From Peptoniphilus_A sp050943655 (GTDB lineage Bacteria; Bacillota; Clostridia; Tissierellales; Peptoniphilaceae), in the NCBI RefSeq assembly GCF_050943655.1, contig NZ_JBMNPQ010000010.1:1-33485 (forward strand): DNA of 33,485 bases, given 5' to 3'. Within the stretch, counting starts at the first letter, position 1; each line of letters opens with the position of its first letter. The notes beneath the pieces were generated by a model, which had not been told where the DNA came from, did not search any database, and worked only from the letters and a program-made list of their open reading frames with translations. Position numbers and translations under genes: made by a program. Positions 1 to 9,128 of this stretch are shown here, piece after piece.

Positions 1-1490
1 ATATCTCTTCTATTTAAATTCCTATCTAAAATTTCTTTTTCTAATTTTTCAACAAGTCCACGTCTTAGAGCGTTTATAGAAGAAATTCTCATGAAGGATT
101 TATCCTCTAAATCAATCTCTAAATTTCTAATTTTAAAAATTGTATCACCGAGCTTTGAAATATTTTCTTCTATCTTGTCAGTCGTAATTGGTGAATTTTT
201 CGCCACATCAATTGTCTCATCTAATACAAAATTAGCTTCTAGATTTTCAGCTTCTCCAAATATTTCAGGTTTTTTTCCAATTTTTATTTTTACTTTTATA
301 TCTATTGGAACTTTGTACTCGTATTCATTTAGCTTTCTATCAACATCTTCTTTCCACTCAACTGAAAAAGTTCTATTAATTGTGCTCTCATTATCTGGTA
401 TTTTTGGAAGTTTTATAGAATGGTTTTTATTTTTCTCAAAGAATTTATCTGATCTTATCCCAAAAGTTCTGCCATCTCTTTTAAATTCAATTCCATCGCC
501 GGGATATACATCTTCAAAAAATTTTACAGTTGTAAATCCTCCGCTATTAGAGATGACTCTTCCAATTTCAATTCCTCTATTGTCAGGTCTATCATAAGAT
601 ATAAAATCTCTTCCAAAGTCTCCGTTAAAGAGTCCTTTAGTAAAACCTCTGTTAAAGGCCACCGTCACATCTTTTTTATCATCACCTGTAAGTCCACCTT
701 CGATTGCCTTTTTGTATGCACTTACAACTGTATAGACATACTCTGGATTTTTCATCCTGCCCTCAATTTTTAACGAATAGGCTCCCGCATCAATCATGTC
801 TTTAACTGAATCAAGAGTGTTTAAATCCTTTGGAGAAAGATAGTATTTTTTATCTGCCAAAAGATTCTTATCTAGGTCATAAATTTCATAAGCTTTTCTG
901 CAGGCCTGTGCACATTCGCCACGGTTGCCGGACTTTGCCCCAATCATAGAGCTCATGAGACACTCTCCAGAATAACTTACACATAAAGCTCCATGAATAA
1001 ATGTCTCTATCTCAATTCCAAGTTCTTTAATTTTTAGAACTTCAAAAATTGGAGTCTCTCTTGCAAGCACCACTCGAGAAAAACCAAACTCTTTTAAAAA
1101 TAATGCACCGTAATAATTATTTACAGCCATTTGTGTGGAAGCGTGAATTTCAAAATCAGAAAAATTTTCTCTTATCTCTTTTGCAAGTCCAAAGTCCTGA
1201 ACTATCAGTGCGTCCACTCCAATATCATAAAGCTTACCGACAAGCTTAAGAGCATCGTCCATCTCATCATCAGAAATTAAAATATTCATTGTAACGAAAA
1301 TTTTTATATTTCTAAGATGTGCAAACTTTACAGCTCGCTTTAATTCTTCAATATTAAAGTTCTTTGCCTTGGCCCTTGCAGAAAATTCACTTGATCCCAA
1401 ATAAACGGCATCAGCACCTGCTATAACTGCCGCCTCAAGTGCGGCCATATTACCTGCAGGTGCTAATATTTCATATCTATTTCTCATCAT
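1..1490 (-). CDS. U32 family peptidase / RlhA-like protein, 3' end outside window
   Basis: Minus-strand frame open from ATG at 1490 to the window edge, about 496 codons with no stop, so the C-terminus is missing. The protein begins with an LAPAGN motif and has the U32 signature around residues 162-182 (ETFIHGALC, then GECLMSSM and CAQACRK), whose cysteines are typical of the family. After about residue 290 a DUF3656-like region begins (NRGFTKGLF, DRPDNRGIEIGRV). That architecture matches U32 proteins such as E. coli RlhA, which modifies 23S rRNA; related clostridial proteins are annotated as collagenase-like peptidases. rRNA hydroxylation here is inferred from architecture. ATG 1490 is followed at once by a second ATG at 1487. 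The start overlaps the end of zapA by about 14 bp, so it is the last gene of the pheS-pheT-zapA operon. Confidence 0.9.
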   Translation of the reverse strand, partial: MMRNRYEILAPAGNMAALEAAVIAGADAVYLGSSEFSARAKAKNFNIEELKRAVKFAHLRNIKIFVTMNILISDDEMDDALKLVGKLYDIGVDALIVQDFGLAKEIRENFSDFEIHASTQMAVNNYYGALFLKEFGFSRVVLARETPIFEVLKIKELGIEIETFIHGALCVSYSGECLMSSMIGAKSGNRGECAQACRKAYEIYDLDKNLLADKKYYLSPKDLNTLDSVKDMIDAGAYSLKIEGRMKNPEYVYTVVSAYKKAIEGGLTGDDKKDVTVAFNRGFTKGLFNGDFGRDFISYDRPDNRGIEIGRVISNSGGFTTVKFFEDVYPGDGIEFKRDGRTFGIRSDKFFEKNKNHSIKLPKIPDNESTINRTFSVEWKEDVDRKLNEYEYKVPIDIKVKIKIGKKPEIFGEAENLEANFVLDETIDVAKNSPITTDKIEENISKLGDTIFKIRNLEIDLEDKSFMRISSINALRRGLVEKLEKEILDRNLNRRD

Positions 1491-2025
1491 AAAGACTTTC
1501 TAACTCTCTAGACAAATCGATAATTCTTCTTTGTGCATTGTTGTGCTTTTCGTCTAATTCTTTTATTTGTTCTCTGTATTTATTTATATCTTCTTTTAAT
1601 GTAGCTATTTCTTTTGTCTTATCTACATTTGATTGATTAGCTTTTTTAAGCTTTTCATCAATTTCTTTTTCTTTTAATTTTAAATCTGAATACTTTGAAA
1701 AAGAATTTTTGTTGTCCTTTTCAAGCTCTTCAATTCTTTTGTTTAACTTTTGAATTTCTTCAATTTTTTCAACCATAGATTTTTCATCTACTTCCATGGA
1801 ATCAATATCTATTTTGTCAGCCTTTAATTTTTCAAAGTCATCTAAAATGTTTAAAGCACAAAGTATTATGGATTGTACCTGATTTAATCTATAGTTGCTA
1901 TTGTAAGTGCTTTTGATTTTCTCATCCAAGTTTTGTGCCAGATTTTTTACATAGTCTTCGTTATCATTGCCACGCACATAAAATTTCATGCCATCTATGG
2001 TTACTTCAATTCTTTTATCTGACAT
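1477..2025 (-). CDS. zapA: cell division protein ZapA-like, with extended coiled coil
   Basis: 182 residues. The first ~80 match the ZapA family: a short beta-strand start (RIEVTIDGMKFYVRG), then a helix (YVKNLAQNLDEKI) and a second helix rich in A/L (SIILCALNILDDFEKL). ZapA binds FtsZ filaments and stabilises the Z-ring in the cytoplasm. From about residue 85 to the end the protein is a long charged coiled coil (heptad-like K/E/L repeats), much longer than the compact ~90-residue ZapA of Bacillus; such extensions are common in Clostridia. Start ATG has GGAGG about 7 nt upstream, 13 nt after the pheT stop. Placement between pheT and a U32 gene is a common clostridial order. Confidence 0.85.
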   Translation of the reverse strand: MSDKRIEVTIDGMKFYVRGNDNEDYVKNLAQNLDEKIKSTYNSNYRLNQVQSIILCALNILDDFEKLKADKIDIDSMEVDEKSMVEKIEEIQKLNKRIEELEKDNKNSFSKYSDLKLKEKEIDEKLKKANQSNVDKTKEIATLKEDINKYREQIKELDEKHNNAQRRIIDLSRELESLYDEK

Positions 2026-2038
2026 TTTATTCCTCCAT

Positions 2039-4414
2039 TTATGATCTTAGTTTTGCATCAAGATCCTTTTCAATATCTGCCACAATTTTATCAGAAATTT
2101 CTGTAACTTCTGCATCTTCAAGAGTTCTATCAGGTGCTCTAAAAATTAGTGAGAAAGCAACAGACTTCTTGCCTTCTTCTATATTTTCTCCCTCGTAGAT
2201 GTCGAATACTTTAAATGATTCAAGTAGATCTTTTCCATGCTTTCTTGAAATATTTTCAAGTTCAACAGAGTCTATATCTCTATCCATTACAAAGGCAAAG
2301 TCACGCTTCATTGTTGGGAATTTTGGCATTTCTTTATATAAATAATTATCGATTGTGCTATCTACAATTTTTTCGAAATCAAGCTCTGCAATATAAGCTC
2401 TCTTCTTTAGTCCGTAATTTTTAAGAACTTCTGGGTGAACTTCTCCCATTACACCAAGAGATGTTCCATCTAAAAATATTTCAGCTGATCTACCTGGATG
2501 TAGGAAAGATTTTTTAACTCTTAAAGTTTCAAGCTTTTCGATTCCCAAATACCAAAGTGACTTTTCAATTGATTCTTTTAAATAATAGAAATCTCCAATG
2601 TCATAAAATCCCATGCAAAGTTTTAAATTTTCAGTAGGAAGTTCTCCATCAGTTGGAACAAAAGTGTTTCCAATTTCAAATCCACCAACATTTTCATTGC
2701 CACGGGCATAGTTTTTAGCTAAAGACTCAATCATTGATGGCACAAGAGTTGTCCTCATTACAGAATAATCTTCACCTAGTGGGTTTAAAATTTTAATTAT
2801 TTTATCTTCGTCTTCTTCGTAATTTGATTTTTTATAAGCATCAGGACTTATAAATGAATAAGTCATAAATTCAGAAAATCCTAGTCCAAATAAAATATTT
2901 TTTAATTTGCTCTCAACATTTCTAAATTTAGGCTTGTCTCCAACCGTTAAAGTTCCTGCAAGTTTTTGAGGCTTTATATTTTGGTAACCATAAATCCTTG
3001 CTACTTCTTCGATTAAATCTTCTTCGATATTTAGATCAAGTCTAGCTGAAGGAATCTTTGCAATTAAATAGTCGCCTTTAATTTCAGTTTCTATCTCTAG
3101 TCTATTTAAAATTGCAGCAATTTCTTCAATAGAAAGCTCAATTCCAATTAGCTTGTTGCATTTTTCTTTTCTAAGTTTTACAGATTTATCTTCTATGACA
3201 GAGTTTTGTGCATCGAAGTTTCCGCCAACTACTTCTGCAATTTTAAGTTCTTCTACTAATTCACAAACTCTATCAACTGCTTCTTTTGCAAGAGTTTCTG
3301 AAATTCCCTTTTCAAATCTTGCTGAAGATTCACTTCTTAGTCCTAGTCTTCTAGAAGTTTTTCTGATATTTTCTTTGTTAAAGTTTGCCCCTTCTAATAG
3401 CACTGTTGTTGTTTTAGAAGTAATTTCAGAATCAAGTCCTCCCATTACTCCAGCTACTGCTAAAATTTCTTCGCTATCAGTTATGACAATATCTCCGCTT
3501 GTCAATTTTCTCTCTTCATCGTCAAGAGTTTTTGTAACTTCTCCATCTCGGGCTTGTCTAACTAATATTTTTTTATTTTTAAGTTCATCTAAGTCAAAGG
3601 CGTGAAGTGGTTGACCTAGTTCTAACATTACGAAATTTGTAAGGTCAACGATATTTGAAATTGGTCTTATGCCTGCCTGCATTAAGTAAGTTTGTAGCCA
3701 AAGTGGAGATGGTTTAATTTCTAAATTTTTTAAAACGCGTCCATAATATCTCTTGCAGTTATCAGTTTCTATTTCTATGCCTTCGAGATAATTTTTAATA
3801 TCATCAGATTCATTGTTAACTTTTATTTCATGTGCTTTTCTTTTTAAATCAAAAGTTGCAGCAGTTTCAACTGCCATTCCAACAATGCTTAAGCAGTCTG
3901 GTCTATTTGGTGTGATTTCAAGTTCCAAAACTTCACTGTCCATATTTAGTAACTTGACAACATCTTCGCCAAGTTTTACTTCTTCTGGGAAAATATAAAT
4001 TCCATCTTTTGATTCTTTTGGCACAACTGAAGAAGAAAAACCAAGTTCTTCTAATGAACAAAGCATCCCATTAGATTCTACTCCGCGAAGCTCTCCTTTT
4101 TTTATCTCAGTTCCATTTGCTATAACTGCACCGTCTACTGCAACAGGAACTATTGCCCCTTCGAAAACATTTGGAGCACCTGTTACAATTTGTAAATTTT
4201 TATCTCCAACATTTACATCGCATATCACAAGCTTATCTGCTTGTGGATGTTTTTCTATTTTTTCAATTTTTCCTGTAATTATATTCTTAACGCCATTTTC
4301 GTTTTCTATAATTGATTCAACATGAGATCCAGAGTTAGATAATCCATCGGCTAAGTGTTTAACATCTATGTCAAAATCAATGTAATCTTTTAACCACTTG
4401 ATAGGTAATAACAT
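2039..4414 (-). CDS. pheT: phenylalanine--tRNA ligase beta subunit
   Basis: 791 residues, normal full length for bacterial PheT. The protein pairs with PheS as an alpha2-beta2 enzyme that charges tRNA-Phe in the cytoplasm. Visible domains in order: N-terminal MLLPIKWLKDYIDF; tRNA-binding OB domain about 40-150 (GKIEKIEKHPQADKLVICDV, VTGAPNV); B3/4 editing region about 210-380 (NIVDLTNFVMLELGQPLHAFD, GGLDSEI, LGLRSESSARFEKG); B5 about 405-475; catalytic-like core 490-680; C-terminal FDX-ACB anticodon-binding domain about 700-791 (MPKFPTMKRDFAFV). AAGGAGG lies just upstream of ATG 4414, 10 nt after the pheS stop, so translation is coupled with pheS. Confidence 0.97.
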   Translation of the reverse strand: MLLPIKWLKDYIDFDIDVKHLADGLSNSGSHVESIIENENGVKNIITGKIEKIEKHPQADKLVICDVNVGDKNLQIVTGAPNVFEGAIVPVAVDGAVIANGTEIKKGELRGVESNGMLCSLEELGFSSSVVPKESKDGIYIFPEEVKLGEDVVKLLNMDSEVLELEITPNRPDCLSIVGMAVETAATFDLKRKAHEIKVNNESDDIKNYLEGIEIETDNCKRYYGRVLKNLEIKPSPLWLQTYLMQAGIRPISNIVDLTNFVMLELGQPLHAFDLDELKNKKILVRQARDGEVTKTLDDEERKLTSGDIVITDSEEILAVAGVMGGLDSEITSKTTTVLLEGANFNKENIRKTSRRLGLRSESSARFEKGISETLAKEAVDRVCELVEELKIAEVVGGNFDAQNSVIEDKSVKLRKEKCNKLIGIELSIEEIAAILNRLEIETEIKGDYLIAKIPSARLDLNIEEDLIEEVARIYGYQNIKPQKLAGTLTVGDKPKFRNVESKLKNILFGLGFSEFMTYSFISPDAYKKSNYEEDEDKIIKILNPLGEDYSVMRTTLVPSMIESLAKNYARGNENVGGFEIGNTFVPTDGELPTENLKLCMGFYDIGDFYYLKESIEKSLWYLGIEKLETLRVKKSFLHPGRSAEIFLDGTSLGVMGEVHPEVLKNYGLKKRAYIAELDFEKIVDSTIDNYLYKEMPKFPTMKRDFAFVMDRDIDSVELENISRKHGKDLLESFKVFDIYEGENIEEGKKSVAFSLIFRAPDRTLEDAEVTEISDKIVADIEKDLDAKLRS

Positions 4415-4424
4415 TTGGTCCTCC

Positions 4425-5447
4425 TTAAAATTGTTCTAAAAATTTCTTGTTATTGTCAAACATCATTCTAATATCATTTATTTGATATCTGACCATTGCA
4501 ATCCTGTCAATTCCCATTCCAAATGCGAATCCAGAATATTTTTCAGGATCAATTCCGCAATTTCTAAGAACATTAGGGTGAACCATTCCTCCACCTAAAA
4601 GTTCCATGCTCCAACCAGTTCCAGCACAGCTTGGACAGCCCTTGCCACCACAGTTAAAACAAGTTGTATCTACTTCAAGACTTGGTTCTGTGAATGGGAA
4701 ATAATGTGGTCTAAATCTTGTCTTCATGTCTTCACCAAAGAATGTCTTTACGAAATAATTTAGTGTCTCGATTAAGTTTGCAAGAGATATATTCTCATCT
4801 ACAACAAGACCTTCTAATTGGTGAAACATTGGAGAGTGAGTCGCATCAACTTCATCTGATCTAAATACTCTACCTGAACAAACCATTCTAATAGGAGCTC
4901 CGTGTTCTTTCATCGCTCTAATTTGTACAGGTGATGTTTGTGATCTAAGTATTGTATTTTTGTCAAAATAAAAAGTGTCTGACATATCACGAGATGGGTG
5001 ATCTTTTGGTGCATTTAGAAGATCGAAGTTATTTTCTACAGTTTCTATTTCCGGTCCATCATAAACTGTAAATCCCATGTGAAAGAATAAATCTTCCAAG
5101 TCCTCTAGTGTCTTTTTAAGCGGATGTCTGTGACCCAAAATAATGTTGTCTGTCTTTAAAGTGACGTCGATTCTTTCGTCGTGTAGTTTTTTGTCTAGAA
5201 GAATTTTGTTTACTTCTTCTTTTTTGTCTTCAATTAATTTTTCGATTTCTTCACGTACTTCGTTAGCTAAAGCACCCATAACAGGTCTTTCTTCTTTGGA
5301 AAGATCCTTCATTCCCTTTAAGATAGAAGTTATCTCTCCCTTTTTGCCTAGGTACTTTACTCTCAAATCATCTATTTCTTTAATTGTGTTAGCACTTTCT
5401 ATTAGAGTTTTTGACTCTTCTTTTATGCTAAGTAACTTTTCCTTCAT
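4425..5447 (-). CDS. pheS: phenylalanine--tRNA ligase alpha subunit
   Basis: 340 residues from ATG 5447. An upstream in-frame start at 5474 is rejected because it lies inside the -10 box; 5447 has GGAGG 5-6 nt upstream and gives the standard family length. N-terminal coiled-coil tRNA-binding arm (about 1-85, with KYLGKKGEIT), then the class II synthetase core: motif 2 region (TILRSQTSPVQIRAM, FRSDEVDATHSPMFHQLEG) and motif 3 (GFAFGMGIDRIAMV). A CFNCGGKGCPSC segment near residue 275 resembles the cysteine pairs found in many Firmicute PheS proteins. First gene of pheS-pheT-zapA-U32. There is no room for a T-box leader, because the promoter sits about 27 bp from the start codon. Confidence 0.97.
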   Translation of the reverse strand: MKEKLLSIKEESKTLIESANTIKEIDDLRVKYLGKKGEITSILKGMKDLSKEERPVMGALANEVREEIEKLIEDKKEEVNKILLDKKLHDERIDVTLKTDNIILGHRHPLKKTLEDLEDLFFHMGFTVYDGPEIETVENNFDLLNAPKDHPSRDMSDTFYFDKNTILRSQTSPVQIRAMKEHGAPIRMVCSGRVFRSDEVDATHSPMFHQLEGLVVDENISLANLIETLNYFVKTFFGEDMKTRFRPHYFPFTEPSLEVDTTCFNCGGKGCPSCAGTGWSMELLGGGMVHPNVLRNCGIDPEKYSGFAFGMGIDRIAMVRYQINDIRMMFDNNKKFLEQF

Positions 5448-5473
5448 GGTAACCTCCAATTCGTAGTATAACA

Positions 5474-5482
5474 ATTATAACA
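5474..5482 (-). promoter_or_regulatory. extended -10 promoter of pheS operon
   Basis: On the minus strand the sequence reads TGTTATAAT, a perfect TATAAT with the extended -10 TG one base upstream. No good -35 box is found 16-18 bp further up. The transcript would have a leader of only about 20 nt before the pheS ATG. A 14-base stretch around it is identical to the EF-G-like promoter near 18115. Confidence 0.6.
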
Positions 5483-5550
5483 TAACTTAAACCATTGTGT
5501 TCTTCTAAAATCTCATTTTTTAAACGTTTGCTAATGTTTTTATCTTAAAT

Positions 5551-5571
5551 AAAAAGGAGGGTCGCCCCTCC
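5551..5571 (-). terminator. intrinsic terminator of glycosidase gene
   Basis: Minus strand: GGAGGG, loop GCGA (a GNRA tetraloop), CCCTCC, then TTTTTATTT. Perfect 6-bp GC-rich stem starting about 10 bp after the stop at 5581. It separates this gene from the pheS promoter. Confidence 0.85.
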
Positions 5572-5580
5572 AATTATTTT

Positions 5581-7878
5581 TTAATCAAATACAAGTGAAT
5601 CATTTGAAACTTCATTTGTGTTTGAAGCTTCATTTTGAATTTGTTCCTTTGAGTTGTTGTTTTCAACTGCTTTTTTTTCATTTGCATTTGTATTTTGATT
5701 ATTTTTTATCTCTTCACTGTTTTTAACATTTTCGCCTGCGTTATTTAAATTATTTTTAGCTGCATCGTCTAAGTTTTCAGTTTTATTTTCTATAGCTTGA
5801 GCAGCCTTTTGTTTTTTAGAGATAATTAAAATTTCACGAGTCTTGTCATTGTAGCTTACATTCATGTTAAGAGACTCTGCAACAAATCTAACTGGCACAA
5901 ATGTCCTGTCTCCAGAAATAATAGCTGCTTGGTCGATGGATTTTTCCTCTCCATTAACTGTAATAGTTTTTGAATTTATTGGGAGTTTAATTGTATTTCC
6001 ATTGCTATTTATATTTACAATTCTATTTGCATTATCCCATTCTACCTCTCCACCAATTGCCTCAACAATAAATCTAACTGGCACAAGAGTTCTTGAATTT
6101 TTGATAAATGGTTTTGAATCAAGCTTAAGCGCTTTGCCATCTACGCTGTAGTTTAAACTTCCAACCTGCATCTTTATAACCTTAGAATCTTTGTCAAAAA
6201 GAGCTACCTCAGAAGATTTATCTCCAACAATTACTTTAATTTTTGGATTGTCATAAATTTTATTTACTTTTATCTTAAAGTTATTTGGATCAACTGACGC
6301 GTCAAGATCTTGGAATTCAAATTTTGCAACTCTTGGTGAGATTTTAATATTTTTGTTGTTATACTTTCCTTCTATTGTTAGAGTTAAAAGATCTCCTTCT
6401 TTTATCTGCATCTTGTCAGATTTTGCACTTATACTTTTATAAGAATTTATATCAGAAATATTAATGTCTTTAGAAAAACTTTCTCCCTTATCAGTTGTTA
6501 GATTAAGTTTAAAACTTCCTGGTGTCAACGCAAGATAAGTTCTTCCATTTAAAATGTTTTGTCCGTTTGAATTTTCTTTAAGTGTGTAATTTCTATTTTT
6601 TATGTCGATTGGATTTAGATAAGCATCCCAAGCAGATTTAAATGTAAAATCAGTTTGCTCACCAACAATTAAATTAGTTTCTCCATCTAATTTTCCATTA
6701 ACAATTACACCAGTGTTTTTAGTAGTGTTAAAGACTCCAAGTCCATTTACTACGGCTCTTTCTCCTGCATTTCTTTCAGGATTTGTAACGCGAGTTCTGT
6801 TTATATTTCCAAGTTCTCTTACGACCATGGCACTTGATCCGCCACCGTCTAAGTTCATGGCTTTGTATGAACCAAGGTCAAGCATAAATCTTGATAATTC
6901 TGGAAGGCTTGCGCCGCTTGATCTTTTTGTCCTTCCTTCCACTGATGCAATGTAGACAGTCTTGCCGTCTTGAGAAATTCCTACAGCAGTTCTTGCACGA
7001 GTGCCTCCTATGGAGTTAATGTCCTTTGTATAATTTTTAACTGCTCCATTTTCCACAAGTAGAGCGTGTCCACCGATCATCATCTTCCAACTTCTATTTG
7101 GTTCAACGCTTGTTGTGATATTTAATTTATCTCCAACTTTTACATTGTCTCTTATAAATCTTTCAGATCCGCCACTTACTTGAAGAACTTTTTTGCCCTG
7201 TGGGATTGCCATATCGATATTTTTTCTAAATACGATTTGTTCAACTACATTGTCCTTTGAAAGTAAAACTTCTCCTGCAGTCTTGTCGCCTCTTGATTTA
7301 GATGACCAAAAAGAATCATACATTTGAATTTTTGATTCGTGAGAATATTCTTTTGATGGTTGATACCAATAAGACGCCTTATTAAGTCCAGCTATTGGAT
7401 AAGAATTTCCATTTGGAGCTGTTACCTTTCCATTGAACTTTGTAAGATCAATGAAAGCTTTGTTATTTGTATCAATTCCAAAGGTCCAAATATCTGTAAG
7501 TACAGCTGGAGATGATTTTAAATCTCCATCAATCATTGATGCACCAAGTGGCACACCTTGAAGCTGCATAGAGAAAAAGTCTCCGTTTACAAGTGCCACT
7601 GCATTAGTTCTATTTCCCATTTGAGAAACTGTGGCCTTATTTGTGTAAGTTCCCTTTCCCGCAACAGTATTTATTTTTATATAAGGATTATTTAAATCGA
7701 CCTTTACTACATTTGCCCTTGCTTTCTTCGATCCATTATTAATTTGATACTGGTATCTTATAACGCCTGGAGCTATCTCCTCTTGAAATAATAATTTGTT
7801 TTCAGCAAAAACATTTATCGTCACTGTCGTTATAAGTACGAGTAAAATTAAAAATGATTTTTTAATTTTATCAAACAT
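5581..7878 (-). CDS. secreted phosphodiester glycosidase (NAGPA-like) with copper-amine-oxidase-type stalk domain
   Basis: 765 residues. Signal peptide at residues 1-25 (KIKKSFLILLVLITT, cleavage after VFA), so the protein is exported. Residues about 90-390 look like the phosphodiester glycosidase/NAGPA domain found in exopolysaccharide-related proteins: VNGDFFSMQ, GGHALLVENGAV, RARTAVGISQDGKTVYIASVEG and the hallmark MNLDGGGSSAMVV. A beta-rich region follows (about 400-585). A copper-amine-oxidase N-terminal-type stalk domain lies around 590-690, with paired repeats LVPVRFIVEAIGGEVEW and FVPVRFVAESLNMNV. The last ~70 residues are an N/E/K/A-rich low-complexity tail. Probable role: trimming or remodelling cell-envelope glycans outside the cell; substrate unknown. 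SD AAAGGGTGAT precedes ATG 7878. Single-gene unit with its own terminator. Confidence 0.85.
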   Translation of the reverse strand: MFDKIKKSFLILLVLITTVTINVFAENKLLFQEEIAPGVIRYQYQINNGSKKARANVVKVDLNNPYIKINTVAGKGTYTNKATVSQMGNRTNAVALVNGDFFSMQLQGVPLGASMIDGDLKSSPAVLTDIWTFGIDTNNKAFIDLTKFNGKVTAPNGNSYPIAGLNKASYWYQPSKEYSHESKIQMYDSFWSSKSRGDKTAGEVLLSKDNVVEQIVFRKNIDMAIPQGKKVLQVSGGSERFIRDNVKVGDKLNITTSVEPNRSWKMMIGGHALLVENGAVKNYTKDINSIGGTRARTAVGISQDGKTVYIASVEGRTKRSSGASLPELSRFMLDLGSYKAMNLDGGGSSAMVVRELGNINRTRVTNPERNAGERAVVNGLGVFNTTKNTGVIVNGKLDGETNLIVGEQTDFTFKSAWDAYLNPIDIKNRNYTLKENSNGQNILNGRTYLALTPGSFKLNLTTDKGESFSKDINISDINSYKSISAKSDKMQIKEGDLLTLTIEGKYNNKNIKISPRVAKFEFQDLDASVDPNNFKIKVNKIYDNPKIKVIVGDKSSEVALFDKDSKVIKMQVGSLNYSVDGKALKLDSKPFIKNSRTLVPVRFIVEAIGGEVEWDNANRIVNINSNGNTIKLPINSKTITVNGEEKSIDQAAIISGDRTFVPVRFVAESLNMNVSYNDKTREILIISKKQKAAQAIENKTENLDDAAKNNLNNAGENVKNSEEIKNNQNTNANEKKAVENNNSKEQIQNEASNTNEVSNDSLVFD

Positions 7879-7971
7879 TTAATCACCCTTTAGTTTTTAT
7901 TTCAACATCAAGTATAAAACAATTTTGCCTTAATTTTAAAACTTTCGCCAACTTGTAATAAAATCTTAATC

Positions 7972-7999
7972 AAAAAAAGAAATGCACTAATGCATTTCT
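7972..7999 (-). terminator. intrinsic terminator of carD-PIN/TRAM operon
   Basis: Minus strand: 9-bp perfect stem AGAAATGCA / TGCATTTCT around a 4-nt loop, followed by a run of seven T. It begins 8 bp after the stop at 8008. Confidence 0.85.
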
Positions 8000-8007
8000 C
8001 TTTAATC

Positions 8008-9117
8008 CTATTCAATTGGTTTTGCAAAAATCATCTTACCTGCAGAAGTTTGAAGTGCGCTGGTAACAACAACATCTACAGTATCTCCAATTAAGTCCTT
8101 TCCATTTTCAACAACAATCATTGTTCCGTCGTCTAAGTATGCAAGTCCTTGATTAAGCTCCTTGCCCTCTTTTACAACTTGGATTCGCATCTCTTCTCCT
8201 GGAAGATAAGCAGGCTTAACTGCATTTGCCAGTGCATTTATGTTTAAAACTTCTAAATTTTGCACTCTGGCAACTTTGTTTAAATTAAAATCATTAGTGA
8301 CAATTTTTCCACCTAAATCACTAGTAAGTTTAAGTAATTTCGAATCAACTTCTGGGATGTTTTCGTACTTGCCTTCAAAAATTATAACTGAGATGTTTTT
8401 TAGTTCTTTAATTGCTGCAACTGTATCAAGTCCCCTCCTACCTCTATTTCTCTTTAAAGAATCTGAGGAGTCGGCAATATGTTGCAACTCTTCTAATACG
8501 AATACTGGCACGACAAGTGGTCCTTCTAAAAATCCACTCTTCGCAATGTCCAAAACTCTTCCGTCAATAATTACAGATGTGTCTAAAATTTTTGGCACAC
8601 CATCGTACTCCTTCGCCTTATCTTTCGACTTAACTGTCTTTTTATTATTCGATAAAGCTACTCTAAATTTTTCAGAAATTGCATCCTTGTTGGACATCCC
8701 AATTCTTGTCCCCAAAAATCCAAACATCCCATACAGGACTATAGAAATGACAGCCCCCACATATGGTATTGGTATTTTGTAAATAGGTTGAGATATCAAA
8801 AAAGCAATTATAAACCCGATTATAAGACCAACAGCTCCCATAAGAACTTCTGAAAATGGTCTTGTTTGGATTTCAGTTTCCCATACATTTAAAAGGTCTT
8901 CCAAAGCTTTTAACACCTTTGGCGATAATAAATAAAATATAAGTGCACATAACAAAATGACAGCTATATATATAGCTACTACGACCTTTGAATTAGTAAT
9001 TGTTGTTAAGGGCTCAAAGTCTTTAACTAAATTAAGTACTAATGTACCGACGACTGCTCCAATCAAAGTAAATAATACTTTAAAAATAGCGGATACAACC
9101 TTTCGGTTATTGCTAAT
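8008..9117 (-). CDS. PIN/TRAM-domain membrane protein (YacL family), probable ATT start
   Basis: 369 residues if it starts at ATT 9117. Four hydrophobic helices fill the N-terminal ~135 residues. A PIN nuclease-like domain follows (about 170-290) with acidic residues in LDTSVIIDG, VFVLEELQ and IVTNDFNLN, then a C-terminal TRAM domain (QGLAYLDDGTMIVVENG). YacL-type proteins are membrane-tethered putative RNases of unresolved substrate. There is no ATG, GTG or CTG near the expected N-terminus. AGGAGG at 9125-9130 lies exactly 7 nt before ATT 9117, whereas the alternative TTG at 9066 has no ribosome site and would cut into the first membrane helix. The carD stop TAG overlaps the same AGGAGG, which implies translational coupling. 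Confidence 0.88.
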   Translation of the reverse strand: MSNNRKVVSAIFKVLFTLIGAVVGTLVLNLVKDFEPLTTITNSKVVVAIYIAVILLCALIFYLLSPKVLKALEDLLNVWETEIQTRPFSEVLMGAVGLIIGFIIAFLISQPIYKIPIPYVGAVISIVLYGMFGFLGTRIGMSNKDAISEKFRVALSNNKKTVKSKDKAKEYDGVPKILDTSVIIDGRVLDIAKSGFLEGPLVVPVFVLEELQHIADSSDSLKRNRGRRGLDTVAAIKELKNISVIIFEGKYENIPEVDSKLLKLTSDLGGKIVTNDFNLNKVARVQNLEVLNINALANAVKPAYLPGEEMRIQVVKEGKELNQGLAYLDDGTMIVVENGKDLIGDTVDVVVTSALQTSAGKMIFAKPIE

Positions 9118-9128
9118 AAAAATCCCTC

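Noticed and set aside
91..597. Plus-strand 168-codon open frame
   Set aside because: Antisense shadow of the U32 gene; low-complexity Ser/Phe protein typical of reversed AT-rich coding DNA.
3153..3605. Plus-strand 150-codon open frame inside pheT
   Set aside because: Antisense shadow of a clearly conserved gene, no ribosome site.
5448..5474. N-terminal nine-residue extension of PheS
   Set aside because: Its start codon falls in the -10 box and would not be transcribed.
5448..5580. T-box leader for pheST
   Set aside because: The region is too short and lacks a T-box sequence; the promoter lies directly before the start codon.
8240..8782. Plus-strand 180-codon open frame
   Set aside because: Antisense to the PIN/TRAM gene, Ser/Phe-rich shadow.
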